From Thioclava electrotropha (GTDB lineage Bacteria; Pseudomonadota; Alphaproteobacteria; Rhodobacterales; Rhodobacteraceae): DNA of 64,000 nt. Numbering within the stretch: the first letter of the stretch is position 1; every line of letters starts with the position of its first letter. Shown here in pieces: positions 52,560 through 62,274 of the stretch. The notes beneath the pieces were generated by a model. That model made no database searches and was not told the origin of the DNA. It saw nothing but the letters and a program-made list of their open reading frames with translations. The translations under genes were made by a program, and so were the position numbers. The stretch covers positions 3,113,501 through 3,177,500 of the forward strand of contig NZ_CP053562.1 in the NCBI RefSeq assembly GCF_002085925.2, written 5' to 3'.

Positions 52560-54115
52560 CCAGAATGGGCGTATTCCGTTGAAAAACTCGCGCTTGATTG
52601 CTGGGCGTGGCGCTGATTCAATTCCGACATCAGGTGGGAGGATTGGCGATGATGGGACCGAAGCAGGAAGCTCAGCCAGCGCTGTTCTATGAGTTTTCGC
52701 TGGAGGACCATGTTCCGCAAGATCACCTACTTCGATCCATCGACCGGTTCGTCGACCTGAGCGGCATCCGTGCTCATCTTGCGGATTTCTACAGTCACAC
52801 GGGCCGTCCGTCTGTCGACCCCGAACTGCTGATCCGCATGCTTCTGGTCGGCTATTGCTCCGGCATCCGGTCCGAGCGGCGCCTCTGCGAAGAGGTGCAT
52901 CTGAACTTGGCGTATCGCTGGTTCTGCCGGCTCGACCTTGCTGACCGGGTGCCGGATCACTCCACCTTTTCGAAGAACCGCCATGGCCGGTTTCGTGACA
53001 GCGAGCTGCTACGCCACCTGTTCGAGATGACGGTCGCACGCTGCATCGAGGCAGGCCTGGTGAGCGGGCAGCGCATGGCGGTCGATGCCAGCCTGATCGA
53101 GGCGGATGCGAACAAGCAGAACTCGACGCCGAAGGAAGAGTGGGACGCCTCGCAAATCGATCCGACGGATGCGCCCCGCGCCGTTCGCGAGTATCTTGAG
53201 ACGCTGGACGAGGCCGCCTTCGGTGCCGCCAGCGAGGTCCAGCCCAAGTTCACCTCGCATTCCGACCCGGCCAGCCAGTGGACGGCAGCGCGCAAGGGTC
53301 CGGCATTCTTTAGCTATTCAGACAACTACCTGATCGACACGGATCACGGCGTCATTGTGGATGTCGAGGCGACGCGGTCGATCCGGCAGGCGGAGGTCGG
53401 CTCGACACGCACCATGCTGGACCGGGTGAAGGCCAAGTTCGATTTGCATCCCGAACGCCTGATCGCGGATACCGCCTATGGCACCGGGCCGATGCTGGGT
53501 TGGCTGGTCGAGCGCAAGATCGCGCCGCACATCCCCGTCTTGGACAAGTCGGGCCGTAACGATGGCACCTGGACTCGGGCCGACTTCGAGTGGGACGCCG
53601 AAAACAATCAATACATCTGCCCAGAGGGTCAGACGCTGAAGCAGTTCCGCCGGAACTATTCCGACCCGAACAGAGGACCGACCGGCAAGGGCGTCGCCAA
53701 ATACCGCGGCTTGAAGCACATCTGTCAGGCCTGCCCTTCGAAGCAGCACTGCTGCCCGAACATGGACTTCCGGTCCATCACCCGCGAGGAACACGAAGAC
53801 GCCCGCCAGGTCGCCAGGGACATCGCAAAGACCAGGCAATACGAGGTCTCGATGAAGCTTCGGAAGAAAGTCGAGATGCTCTTCGCGCACCTCAAACGCA
53901 TCCTTGGCCTCGGACGCCTCCGACTACGTGGCCCGTGCGGCGCAAATGACGAATTTCTCCTCGCCGCAACCGCCCAGAACCTCAGGAAGCTGGCGAAGAT
54001 CTTTCCCGCACCGCAGCAACCGCGGAAAGCCTTATAGGAAAGGCAGTCGCACATCACGAAAGCTTCCAATTTCTGCAATCGCGAACGGGTGTTTTTCCAC
54101 AGAATCGGCGGGAAG
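52560..54115. mobile_element. IS1182-family element, ends approximate
   Basis: One transposase gene flanked by imperfect inverted motifs. The left-end complement GTTTTTCAACGGAATACGCC (near 52570-52590) pairs with the right-end GTTTTTCCACAGAATCGGCG (near 54088-54110). The precise ends and a target duplication could not be determined. Confidence 0.5.
52649..54037 (+). CDS. IS1182-family transposase
   Basis: A 462-residue DDE transposase. The N-terminal domain has YEFSLEDHVPQDHLLRSIDR and RPSVDPELLIRMLLVGYCSG. The catalytic core has MAVDASLIEADANKQ and LIADTAYGTGPML, and the C-terminal cysteine-rich block is CQACPSKQHCCPN. It starts at the ATG at 52649 behind GGGAGG. It is full length and separates the lsr and mde loci. 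Confidence 0.93.
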   Translation: MMGPKQEAQPALFYEFSLEDHVPQDHLLRSIDRFVDLSGIRAHLADFYSHTGRPSVDPELLIRMLLVGYCSGIRSERRLCEEVHLNLAYRWFCRLDLADRVPDHSTFSKNRHGRFRDSELLRHLFEMTVARCIEAGLVSGQRMAVDASLIEADANKQNSTPKEEWDASQIDPTDAPRAVREYLETLDEAAFGAASEVQPKFTSHSDPASQWTAARKGPAFFSYSDNYLIDTDHGVIVDVEATRSIRQAEVGSTRTMLDRVKAKFDLHPERLIADTAYGTGPMLGWLVERKIAPHIPVLDKSGRNDGTWTRADFEWDAENNQYICPEGQTLKQFRRNYSDPNRGPTGKGVAKYRGLKHICQACPSKQHCCPNMDFRSITREEHEDARQVARDIAKTRQYEVSMKLRKKVEMLFAHLKRILGLGRLRLRGPCGANDEFLLAATAQNLRKLAKIFPAPQQPRKAL

Positions 54116-54378
54116 CGGTCCTTCGCTGCAGTCGCGAAGGCAGATATCGCGCCCTGAGGAAGCTGACCTTCATGCGGCAAGCCGAGCCTGAACCATCGAG
54201 GTTTGCACGAAGAACGTAGAACTGCCCTTGGCTTTGGAAAATCTTAGATGCTTCCGGTAAGCTTGTTTGGTAGTTCGCCCGGTTGCGATGATCGCGGTTG
54301 GGAGTGTTTTCGTCAGGAGTGTCTACCAGAAACAGGGCGCTTGAACCGTCGCTGGCCCGCTTGTCTTGATGTGTGCCT
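54038..54378. other. Intergenic spacer between IS1182 and mdeB
   Basis: About 340 bp that include the right end of the IS1182 element (to about 54115) and the 3' side of mdeB. No gene, RNA or clear terminator was seen. Confidence 0.4.
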
Positions 54379-56745
54379 TCAAGCGCACCGCGCGCCCATC
54401 GTCAGGCCATTGACGGAGGCAATGATTGCTTCGCGGTCGATGCGGAAATGCCGGTAAAGATCGCCGATCGTGCCGGTTTGCCCGAAATGCTCGACCCCAT
54501 GCGAGATGGTCCGGTGGCCCGCAACCGCGCCGAGCCAACCGAGCGTCGCCGGGTGGCCGTCGATCACCGTTACCAAGGCGCAATGCCGTGGCAGGGGCGC
54601 CAGAAGCTGCTCGACATGGGAGCGCGCCGCACCGTTGCCATGCGCCCGTTCGCGTTGTGCCGCCGTCCAACCCGCATTCAGCCGGTCGGCCGAGGTCACG
54701 GCCAGCACGCCGACGTCCCGGCGCGCTTCCGCGATGATGCCCGCCGCGGCGATGGCCTCATCGGCGACGGCGCCCTGATAGGCGATGACCACCTCGCAAT
54801 TCGGCCCCGGCGGACGCAGCCAGTAGGCCCCGTCAATAGCGCCCTGCCGGAAGGCGTCGTCATGCCGCTTGCCGGGCTGCTCCAGCGGTTTCGTCGTCAG
54901 ACGCAGATAGACCGATCCACCGGTCTCGTCGCGGAGCCAGGTCCGCTCGTCGGGGTCTCCCTCGCCATCGCGCTGGAGATAGTCGAAGGCCCATTCCATA
55001 ATGACCGCCAGCTCGTCCGCGAAAGCGGGCTCGAAGCTCGCCAGCCCGTCCTGCGCCATCCCGGTGAGCGGCGTGCCGATCGACTGATGTGCTCCGCCTT
55101 CGGGTGCCAAAGTCACGCCCGAGGGGGTGCCGACGATCAGGAACCGCGCGTCCTGATAACAGGCGTAGTTCAGCGCATCGAGGCCGCGATGGATGAAGGG
55201 GTCGTAGACCGTGCCGATCGGGATCATGCGCTTGCCGAACAGGCTGTGCGACAGGCCCGCGGCCCCGAGTAGCAGAAACAGGTTCATCTCGGCGATGCCA
55301 AGCTCGATGTGCTGGCCCTGCGGGGTAAATTCCCATTTCGCGGTCGAGGGGATGCGATGTTCGATGAAAGCATCTTCTCGCGCGGTGCGGGCGAAGAGCT
55401 TGCGCCGGTTGACCCAAGGCCCGAGCGAGGTGGTGCCCGTGACGTCCGGCGAGGTGGTCATGATCCGCTCGGAGAGCGCGCTGTCGCCCTTAGCGAGATC
55501 GTCGAGGATCTTGCCGAAAGCCGCTTGCGTCGAGATCTCCCGATCAGACACGACCGAGAGCGCGGGCGTGGGCAGCTTGGCATCGCTGTAGCGACGCGCG
55601 CCCTTGGCGAAGAACGGGACGCGATCGAGGAAGGCGCGCAAGCTTTCGACATCGACGACCGTCGCGAAAGGCTCCCATTCCTGCCCCTCGGGCACATTCA
55701 TATGGCGCTGCCATTCGGCCATTTGCGCCTTGGTCATTAACCCGCCGTGATTGTCCTTGTGTCCCGCGATGGGCGTGCCCCAGCCCTTGATCGTATAGGC
55801 CAGGAAACAGGTCGGCCGGTCATGGTCGATGGAGGCGAAGGTCTCGGCCATGGTATGGACACAGTTGCCGCCGAGATTTTCCATCAGGGCCGCCAGCTCT
55901 GCATCCGAGCGCCGCTCGATCAACGCCGTCACATCGCCCTGATCGCCCAGATCATCCATCAGACGTTTGCGCCAGACCGCGCCGCCCATATAGGTCAGCG
56001 CTGAGTATTCCGCGTTCGGGCAGCCGTCGATCCAGTCGCGCAAGGCCGCGCCGCCGGGTTCCTCGAACGCCGCGCGTTGCAGCGCACCGTATTTAACCCG
56101 CACCACGTCCCAGCCGAAGGCTTCGAAGATCTTCTCGACACGTCCGAACAGCCCCTCGCGCACGATCCCGTCGAGCGACTGGCGGTTGTAGTCGATGATC
56201 CACCAGCAATTGCGCAGGTCGTTCTTCCAGCCCTCTTGCAGCGCCTCGTAGACATTGCCCTCGTCCAGCTCGGCATCGCCGACCAGCGCCACCATGCGCC
56301 CGAGCGGCAGATCCGCGCCCCAGTCCTTGGCCGCGACATAATCCTGCACCAGCGATGCAAAAGCGGTGATCGCGACGCCAAGCCCGACCGAACCGGTGGA
56401 GAAATCCACGTCATCGACATCCTTGGTGCGGCTCGGGTAGCTTTGCGCACCGCCGAGGCCCCGGAACGCCTCCATCTTCTCACGGGTCTGATGGCCCATG
56501 AGATACTGGATCGCATGAAACACCGGCGACGCGTGCGGCTTGACCGCCACCCGATCCTCGGGCCGCAGCGCCGAGAAATAGAGCGCCGTCATGATCGACA
56601 CCATTGATGCCGAAGAGGCTTGGTGACCACCGATCTTGATGCCATCCACCTTGGGGCGGATGTGGTTGGCGTGGTGGATCATCCAGTGCGACAGCCAAAG
56701 CAGCCGCTGCTCGAGGATCTTCAGATGCTGTGCGTCGGAGCTCAT
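54379..56745 (-). CDS. mdeB: 2-oxobutyrate dehydrogenase E1-like protein (transketolase family)
   Basis: A 788-residue ThDP enzyme resembling the homodimeric E1 subunit of pyruvate dehydrogenase. The ThDP motif is VALVGDAELDEGNVYEAL with the late Asn in WWIIDYNRQSLDG. The transketolase-type domains follow, with HIELGIAEMNLFLLLGAAGL and VTLAPEGGAHQSIGTPL. Adjacent to a methionine gamma-lyase gene and an Lrp regulator, it matches Pseudomonas MdeB, which oxidises the 2-oxobutyrate released from methionine. The start at 56745 is placed 16 bp after mdeA, and they are one operon. The E2/E3 subunits are not in the window. Confidence 0.85.
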   Translation of the reverse strand: MSSDAQHLKILEQRLLWLSHWMIHHANHIRPKVDGIKIGGHQASSASMVSIMTALYFSALRPEDRVAVKPHASPVFHAIQYLMGHQTREKMEAFRGLGGAQSYPSRTKDVDDVDFSTGSVGLGVAITAFASLVQDYVAAKDWGADLPLGRMVALVGDAELDEGNVYEALQEGWKNDLRNCWWIIDYNRQSLDGIVREGLFGRVEKIFEAFGWDVVRVKYGALQRAAFEEPGGAALRDWIDGCPNAEYSALTYMGGAVWRKRLMDDLGDQGDVTALIERRSDAELAALMENLGGNCVHTMAETFASIDHDRPTCFLAYTIKGWGTPIAGHKDNHGGLMTKAQMAEWQRHMNVPEGQEWEPFATVVDVESLRAFLDRVPFFAKGARRYSDAKLPTPALSVVSDREISTQAAFGKILDDLAKGDSALSERIMTTSPDVTGTTSLGPWVNRRKLFARTAREDAFIEHRIPSTAKWEFTPQGQHIELGIAEMNLFLLLGAAGLSHSLFGKRMIPIGTVYDPFIHRGLDALNYACYQDARFLIVGTPSGVTLAPEGGAHQSIGTPLTGMAQDGLASFEPAFADELAVIMEWAFDYLQRDGEGDPDERTWLRDETGGSVYLRLTTKPLEQPGKRHDDAFRQGAIDGAYWLRPPGPNCEVVIAYQGAVADEAIAAAGIIAEARRDVGVLAVTSADRLNAGWTAAQRERAHGNGAARSHVEQLLAPLPRHCALVTVIDGHPATLGWLGAVAGHRTISHGVEHFGQTGTIGDLYRHFRIDREAIIASVNGLTMGARCA

Positions 56746-56761
56746 CCTAACCTCGCAAATC

Positions 56762-57964
56762 TCAGGCGCTACGCATGACGCGGGCGGGCGCAAGGGCGCC
56801 GTCCAGATCATCGAGGATATCCGACACGTCTTCCAGCCCGACCGAGAGCCGGATCAGCCCGTCGCTGATGCCATGCACCGCCCGTTCCTCGCGGGTGTAG
56901 GTGGAATGGGTCATCGAGGCGGGGTGCTGGATCAGGGTTTCCGCATCGCCCAGCGACACCGCCCGCGCGATCATGCGCAGCCCGTTCATCATCCGCCGCC
57001 CGGCCTCCAGCCCGCCCTTCAGTTCGAAGGCGATCATCGCCCCCGCCTTCGCCATCTGGCGGCCGGCGAGGTCGTGCTGGTCGAAGCTCTTGAGACCCGG
57101 ATAATGCACTGTGGCCACCTCGGGATGGTTCTCCAGCCACTCGGCCACCACCTGCGCGCTGGCACAGTGACGCTCCATGCGCAGGGCAAGGGTTTTGAGG
57201 CCGCGCAGGATCAGCATCGCGTTGAAGGGCGCCATGACTGCCCCCGTCATGTCTTTCATGCCGACCAGACGGATCTCGGTGATCGCCTCGGCCCGTCCGA
57301 CCGCGACGCCTGCGACCAGATCGCCATGGCCGCCCAGATATTTGGTGGCCGAATGCACTACCAGATCGGCTCCGAGCGTGATCGGCCGCGTCAGATAGGG
57401 GGTGGCATAGGTGTTGTCGACGACGACCTGCGCGCCTCCCGAGTGGGCGATGGCGGAGACCGCCGCGATATCGACCAGACGCATGTTCGGGTTTGCCGGC
57501 GTCTCGAAATAGACCACGCGGGTGCGCTCGGTCATGGCGGCGCTCAGGTTCGCCGGATCGGTCAGGTCGACATGGGTGACCGTGATCCCGAACTTCGTCA
57601 GCCCGTGATGCATGAAAGCGAAAGTGCAGCCGTAAAGCGTCTTGTCGACGATCACCTCATCGCCAGGCGACAGAAGCGTCCAGAGAACGGAGGTGATCGC
57701 GCCCATGCCGGAGGCGAGCGCAAGCCCCGCCTCGGCCCCCTCCAAAGCCGCCACCCGGCGTTCGAGCAAATCGAGCGTGGGGTTCGAGATGCGCGAATAG
57801 ATATAGCCCGCGCGGTCCCCGGCAAAGGTCTCGCCCCCGGCCTCGGCGGTCTCGAAGGCGAAGGTCGAGGTCAGATGCAGGGGCGGCGTGAGGGCGCCCT
57901 CGTGTCTCAGCGGATCGTAGCCGAGGTGAATGGCGCGGGTGGCGAAACCTTGGGATTGGGACAT
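56762..57964 (-). CDS. mdeA: Methionine gamma-lyase / Cys-Met metabolism PLP enzyme
   Basis: A 400-residue PLP enzyme of the cystathionine gamma-synthase family. The PLP lysine is in VVHSATKYLGGHGDLVAG. Other motifs are YIYSRISNPTLDLLERRVAA, ASGMGAITSVLWTLL and IRLSVGLEDVSDILDDLDGA. It splits L-methionine to methanethiol, 2-oxobutyrate and ammonia, with mdeB taking the 2-oxobutyrate. The specificity is inferred from the mdeB/mdeR context; cystathionine gamma-lyase is the alternative. Confidence 0.87.
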   Translation of the reverse strand: MSQSQGFATRAIHLGYDPLRHEGALTPPLHLTSTFAFETAEAGGETFAGDRAGYIYSRISNPTLDLLERRVAALEGAEAGLALASGMGAITSVLWTLLSPGDEVIVDKTLYGCTFAFMHHGLTKFGITVTHVDLTDPANLSAAMTERTRVVYFETPANPNMRLVDIAAVSAIAHSGGAQVVVDNTYATPYLTRPITLGADLVVHSATKYLGGHGDLVAGVAVGRAEAITEIRLVGMKDMTGAVMAPFNAMLILRGLKTLALRMERHCASAQVVAEWLENHPEVATVHYPGLKSFDQHDLAGRQMAKAGAMIAFELKGGLEAGRRMMNGLRMIARAVSLGDAETLIQHPASMTHSTYTREERAVHGISDGLIRLSVGLEDVSDILDDLDGALAPARVMRSA

Positions 57965-58074
57965 GTGCGACCTCCTATTTTCAGCAGAATATCGCGACCT
58001 CGCATGTCGTGGATTGCGTTATTTACCCTTATTTGACATCTGATTGGCATAATCTGCTAACCGGAGGCTGAAAC

Positions 58075-58530
58075 ATGGACGAAAAAGATCGCCAGATCAT
58101 CCGCGCCCTGCAACAGGACGGGCGCATGTCGAACCAGGATCTGGCCGCTGCGGTCAGTCTTTCGCCATCGCCCTGCCTGCGCCGCTTGCGCAACCTCGAA
58201 AAGGAAGGTGTGATCCGTGGCTACGCGGCGCGGGTAGACGCACGCGCCTATGGGTTGCCGATCACCGCTTTCGTTCGCATCCGCCTCGAGCGGCACGACG
58301 AAACCACCGTCCAGACCTTCGAACGCGAGGTCGACCGCATGGACGAGGTTCTGGAATGCCATGTGATGACCGGCCAGACCGATTACCAACTGCGTGTCGT
58401 GGTCGACTCTCTGGATGACTACGAGCGTTTCATCCGGGCACGCCTCCACCGCGTCGGCGGCATAGGATCAATCGACACGAGTTTCGCCTATGGCACAGTG
58501 AAGGAAAGCATGGTGTTTCCGATGCGATGA
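58075..58530 (+). CDS. mdeR: Lrp/AsnC-family regulator of the mde operon
   Basis: A 151-residue regulator with an HTH at about 17-40 (MSNQDLAAAVSLSPSPCLRR, LRNLEKEGVIRGYAARVD) and a C-terminal RAM domain (DEVLECHVMTGQTDYQLRVV). It is divergent from mdeA with 110 bp between. It should activate mdeAB in response to methionine. The ribosome site is CGGAGG. Confidence 0.88.
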   Translation: MDEKDRQIIRALQQDGRMSNQDLAAAVSLSPSPCLRRLRNLEKEGVIRGYAARVDARAYGLPITAFVRIRLERHDETTVQTFEREVDRMDEVLECHVMTGQTDYQLRVVVDSLDDYERFIRARLHRVGGIGSIDTSFAYGTVKESMVFPMR

Positions 58531-58555
58531 AAGCGCAGACCGACGCGATTTTCTG

Positions 58556-58586
58556 TTGACCTGTCTATAGCTTCACACCTTAGCAC
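58556..58586 (+). promoter_or_regulatory. MerR-type promoter (19-bp spacer) of the downstream gene
   Basis: TTGACC (58556-58561) and TAGCAC (58581-58586) are separated by 19 bp, the over-long spacing typical of MerR-controlled promoters. It lies about 45 bp upstream of a MerR-family gene, which suggests autoregulation. Confidence 0.45.
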
Positions 58587-58629
58587 CGCCTTTAGTGATG
58601 AGAATCGGTGTGAGCGGATAGGGCGACTG

Positions 58630-59799
58630 ATGTATCGAATTTCGGAACTGGCGGAGAGAGTGGGCGTGTCGCGCGCGACGCTGCTCTATTACGAGAAGCT
58701 CGGCCTGCTGCAGGGCCAGCGGCAGGCTAATGGCTATCGCGTCTACACCGACGCCGACCGGCAGCGGCTGCGTCTGATGCAGCAGCTCCAGGCGGGCGGC
58801 CTTAGCTTGAAAGAGTGTCAGGCCTGCCTCGATGGAGAGCTCCACCGAGAGATGCTGAACCAACGGCTTGAGACGCTGGAGCACGAAATCGCGAAGAAGA
58901 CGCGGTCGCGCGACCTTCTGGCGGCTCTGCTGGGGCAATCGAGCCTCAAGGACTGGCACGAAGAGGTCGAGCGCGTCGCACCCGATCTGCACCGCTCGTG
59001 GCTGATGTCGCAGGGGTTTTCCAGCGCGGAGGCCGGGCTGGTCGCGCTGGTCTCCAAGGACATGAACGCCCACGACGCCTACATGGCCGGGTTCATGGAG
59101 GTGTTCGCCGACCTCGATTGGTGGGGCCCGGGAATGGCCGAGGCGACGCGTCGGGCGCTGGCGATGGTGCCGTTCGCGCCCGAGACGATCCTCGAGATCG
59201 GCTGCGGGCCCGGCATGGCAACGATGACGCTGGCCGAGGCGAGCATGGCGCGGATCACGGCCACTGACACGGCCGAGCTGGCGCTCGACAAGCTCAGGGC
59301 GCGGATCGCGGCGCGCGGACTCAACAACCGGATCGAGGTGCAGAACGTCGACATGGCCGCAATCCCGACCTCAAAGCGTCCCTGGGATGTGATCTGGTCC
59401 GAGGGCAGCGCCTATATCCTTGGCGTTGAAAAGGCGCTTGCGGACTGGCGGGCGCTCCTGCGCCCCGGCGGCGTCCTCGTGTTCTCCGACATGGTCTGGC
59501 GGACTGACAAACCCGAAGACGAGGTCCGCGCCTTCTGGGCCGCAGAATACCCCGCGATGACGACGCCCGCGAGCCGCGTCGCACAGGCGAAGCGCGCGGG
59601 CTACCGCGTCCTCGGACATTTCGACATGGGGCGCGAGGCGATGGACACCTACTACCGCCCGCTCACCGCGCGGCTCGAGGCCTTAGAGCTGGACCTCGCG
59701 GGGAGCCGAGTCCTCGACGACCTGCACCGCGAGATCGCCTTGAATCAGGCCGGATGCGGGCAGTTCGGATACGAGATGTTCGTGCTGGAGCGGGTCTGA
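58630..59799 (+). CDS. MerR-family regulator fused to a SAM-dependent methyltransferase
   Basis: A 389-residue fusion. Residues 1-70 are a MerR HTH (MYRISELAERVGVSRATLLY, YEKLGLLQGQRQANGYRVY) with a coiled coil after. Residues about 190-300 are a class I methyltransferase: motif I ILEIGCGPGMATMTLAEA, an acidic TATDTAELALDKL and the post-core LLRPGGVLVFSDMVW. No metal-binding cysteines are seen. I know MerR-methyltransferase fusions from actinobacteria and proteobacteria but not their ligand. A GNAT and RsgA follow within short gaps. Confidence 0.87.
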   Translation: MYRISELAERVGVSRATLLYYEKLGLLQGQRQANGYRVYTDADRQRLRLMQQLQAGGLSLKECQACLDGELHREMLNQRLETLEHEIAKKTRSRDLLAALLGQSSLKDWHEEVERVAPDLHRSWLMSQGFSSAEAGLVALVSKDMNAHDAYMAGFMEVFADLDWWGPGMAEATRRALAMVPFAPETILEIGCGPGMATMTLAEASMARITATDTAELALDKLRARIAARGLNNRIEVQNVDMAAIPTSKRPWDVIWSEGSAYILGVEKALADWRALLRPGGVLVFSDMVWRTDKPEDEVRAFWAAEYPAMTTPASRVAQAKRAGYRVLGHFDMGREAMDTYYRPLTARLEALELDLAGSRVLDDLHREIALNQAGCGQFGYEMFVLERV

Positions 59800-59828
59800 C
59801 CCCACCAGGCACCAGAGAGGATCGAGAC

Positions 59829-60368
59829 ATGGACTATTCAACGGACTACACCACCTACGCCGAAGCGATTGCGGAGCTGTTCAGAGCGACCTACGCGGCC
59901 TCGGAAGGCGCGGAGGAAGGCGCGCTGATCGGCGCCCTCGCGCGCCGCCTGATCGTGGAGACGCCCGCTGAAGATCTGCGCGTCTTCAGCGCTTGGGAGG
60001 ACGGCACGCTTCTCGGCGGGATCTTCTTCACGCGCCTCACCTATGCGAGCGATCCGCGCACGGTCTTCATGATGGCGCCCGTGGCTGTGGCGACAGCGCA
60101 TCAAGGCAAGGGCATCGGGCAGCGGCTGATCGCCCACGGCCTCGACGCGCTCCGGCGGGAGGATGTGGACATCGCCGTGACCTATGGCGACCAGGCCTTC
60201 TATGGTCGCGTGGGCTTCGAGCCCGTCTCGGAGGCCGACCTGCCGGCGCCGCAGCCACTCCAGCAGTCACAGGGCTGGATCGCCCAGTCCCTGACCGACG
60301 CGCCGCTGACGCCCCTGCGCGGCACCGCCCGCTGTGTCGCCGCCTTCGACGACCCGGCGCTCTGGTAG
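59829..60368 (+). CDS. GNAT-family N-acetyltransferase
   Basis: A 179-residue acetyltransferase. The acetyl-CoA loop is APVAVATAHQGKGIGQRLIA (Q-x-x-G-x-G), preceded by the beta strand VFMMAPVAV and followed by the FYGRVGFEPVSE motif. The substrate is unknown. A start at 59829 behind AGAGAGGATCG places it 29 bp after the methyltransferase fusion, so they are likely co-transcribed. Confidence 0.88.
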   Translation: MDYSTDYTTYAEAIAELFRATYAASEGAEEGALIGALARRLIVETPAEDLRVFSAWEDGTLLGGIFFTRLTYASDPRTVFMMAPVAVATAHQGKGIGQRLIAHGLDALRREDVDIAVTYGDQAFYGRVGFEPVSEADLPAPQPLQQSQGWIAQSLTDAPLTPLRGTARCVAAFDDPALW

Positions 60369-60376
60369 GCAGGCAC

Positions 60377-61453
60377 ATGGTTCGCGACTACTCCGCCTTC
60401 CTGCCCGGAGGCACGCCAAAACGGCGCGCGCCCTCTGCGCTGGAGCGGCTGGGCTGGGGCCCGGCCTTCGCACGGCAGATAGACGTTGATGCGCTGACCG
60501 CGACACCGCCGGTGCGTGTGTGTGCCGTGCATCGCAGCGGTTTGCAGGTAGCGGGTGACGGCATAAACCAGACAATCCCGCCGGGACCGGGCGCCACGGT
60601 CGGCGACTGGTTGCTGCTCGACCGCGTGCGCCCGAAGTCGAGCCGCGTGCTGGAGCGCAAGAGCCTGATCAAGCGTCGTGCGCCGGGCACGGGCCGCGAG
60701 GTGCAGCTTGTCGCGGCGAACATCGACACCGTCTTCGTCGTCACCTCCTGCAACGCGGATTTCAACGTGGCGCGGCTGGAGCGCTACGTCGCGCTGACCT
60801 TCGAAGCCGGGATCGACCCCGTGATCGTCCTGACCAAGGCGGATCTGACCGACGACACCGCGTCCTTTGTCGAAGCGGCGAGAGCGGTGTCGGAGCGGGT
60901 GCCGGTCGTGGCGCTGGACGCTCGCAGCGCCGCGCCCGTCGAGGCGCTGGCCGACTGGTGCAAGCCCGCCCGCACTGTTGCTTTCCTCGGCTCCTCCGGC
61001 GTGGGCAAATCCACCTTGACGAACGCGCTCCTCGACACGCAGGCCATCTCCACACAAGGCATCCGCGAGGACGATGCCAAAGGCCGGCACACCACGACCC
61101 GGCGCGAGCTGCACGGCACGCCCAGCGGCTGCCTCGTTCTCGACACGCCGGGCATGCGCGAAGTGCAGCTGACCGACGCTGCCGCAGGCATCGCCGACGT
61201 GTTCGAAGATATCGAGGCGCTGGCTGCGAGCTGCCGCTTCACCGACTGTCGCCACGAGACAGAGCCCGGCTGCGCTGTCCGATCCGCTATCGAGGACGGC
61301 AGCCTCGACGCCTCGCGGCTCGCGCGCTGGCGCAAGCTCCAGGCGGAGGAGACCTTCAACTCCGCCACCCTTGCGGAGCGCCGCCAAAAGGACCGCGCCT
61401 TTGGCAAGTTGGTGCGCAGCGTGATCAAGGCGAAAACCGATCGAGAGCGATAG
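60377..61453 (+). CDS. rsgA: Ribosome small-subunit GTPase RsgA
   Basis: A 358-residue circularly permuted GTPase that releases RbfA from, and checks, the 30S subunit. The OB-fold is at about 50-110 and G4 is VLTKADLTDD. G1 is FLGSSGVGKSTLTNALL, G3 is LDTPGMREVQ and the C-terminal zinc knuckle is CRFTDCRHETEPGC. It starts 8 bp after the GNAT stop, as third gene of the small operon. Confidence 0.94.
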   Translation: MVRDYSAFLPGGTPKRRAPSALERLGWGPAFARQIDVDALTATPPVRVCAVHRSGLQVAGDGINQTIPPGPGATVGDWLLLDRVRPKSSRVLERKSLIKRRAPGTGREVQLVAANIDTVFVVTSCNADFNVARLERYVALTFEAGIDPVIVLTKADLTDDTASFVEAARAVSERVPVVALDARSAAPVEALADWCKPARTVAFLGSSGVGKSTLTNALLDTQAISTQGIREDDAKGRHTTTRRELHGTPSGCLVLDTPGMREVQLTDAAAGIADVFEDIEALAASCRFTDCRHETEPGCAVRSAIEDGSLDASRLARWRKLQAEETFNSATLAERRQKDRAFGKLVRSVIKAKTDRER

Positions 61454-61587
61454 GTCCGAGCTCTACCAATCCGGTTCATTTTTGGGCTTGATCCTGGCAT
61501 TCGCTTCAATCGCACTCTGATGTGCTAAGCTTAGGCGCCAACGTCGGGTTGGTGATGAGGTGGGCGTGGTGGACTGGGAGAACACCC

Positions 61588-62274
61588 GTGCAAACTGAAA
61601 ACCTACCTTTCATTCGTTCCCTCCTTCCCGCTTGGAACAAGGGGCGCATCGTCGGGCAGAAGCGACCACTGCTGCCAAAGCATGTCTGAGCGATCCGCGT
61701 GGGGCTGGAAATCGCCAAAAAGGTGCGCAGCCTGGCGCTCTTCAATCTCGCCATCGAAACTAAGCTCCGAGGATGTGATCTCGTGACATTGAAAGTCGCC
61801 GATGTCTTAGCCGCTGGTCAGGTGAAAGAACGAGCTTCGATCATCCAGAGCAAGACCCGAAAGCAGGTTTGGTTCGAAATCACCGAGGGCGCCTGCAATT
61901 CGCGCGCGGATTGGCTCGACGATCCGGTGATTATTGGGTCAGAGTATCTTTGGCCTGAGCGTTTCGATGAGCGCCTTCACCTCCAACGGCATGGCGGGCT
62001 GATCGAGAGCACATGCGCGTTGTTGTCAAAGCTCAGCGGAGCGGCCGGCGATGCATTCTCTCTTTGCGAATATCTCAACCGCGCGGACGAACTTGCATTG
62101 GTTCTGCCGATGGCAATGTCGATGCTGTGCCTGCGCGGCATGACGCTCAAGCGGCCTGATCAGACAATTTGCGAAAACCGATACCCTAACCCCGCCCGCC
62201 GTTTCCGCGCGGCGAGGCGTTCCATATCTTCTACTAAAGTGAGGCTCTTGCCTCGTGACGGTGATACCAGATAG
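61588..62274 (+). pseudogene. Broken tyrosine-type integrase fragment
   Basis: From the GTG at 61588 the sequence reads LPFIRSLLPAWNKGRIVGQK, then KHV, then an in-frame TGA at 61687-61689 where TGG would fit. It then continues AIRVGLEIAKKVRSLALFNL, KLRGCDLVTLKVADV and ERASIIQSKTRKQVWFE. This is the N-terminal half of a small integrase. No catalytic RHRY residues follow, and after about 61990 I see no similarity. The frame runs on into the 3' end of the convergent LuxR gene. Confidence 0.7.

Noticed and set aside
56636..58036. A 466-codon plus-strand frame
   Set aside because: It is antisense to mdeA, which has a clear PLP-lysine motif.
60200..61387. A 395-codon minus-strand frame
   Set aside because: It is antisense to rsgA, whose GTPase motifs are complete.
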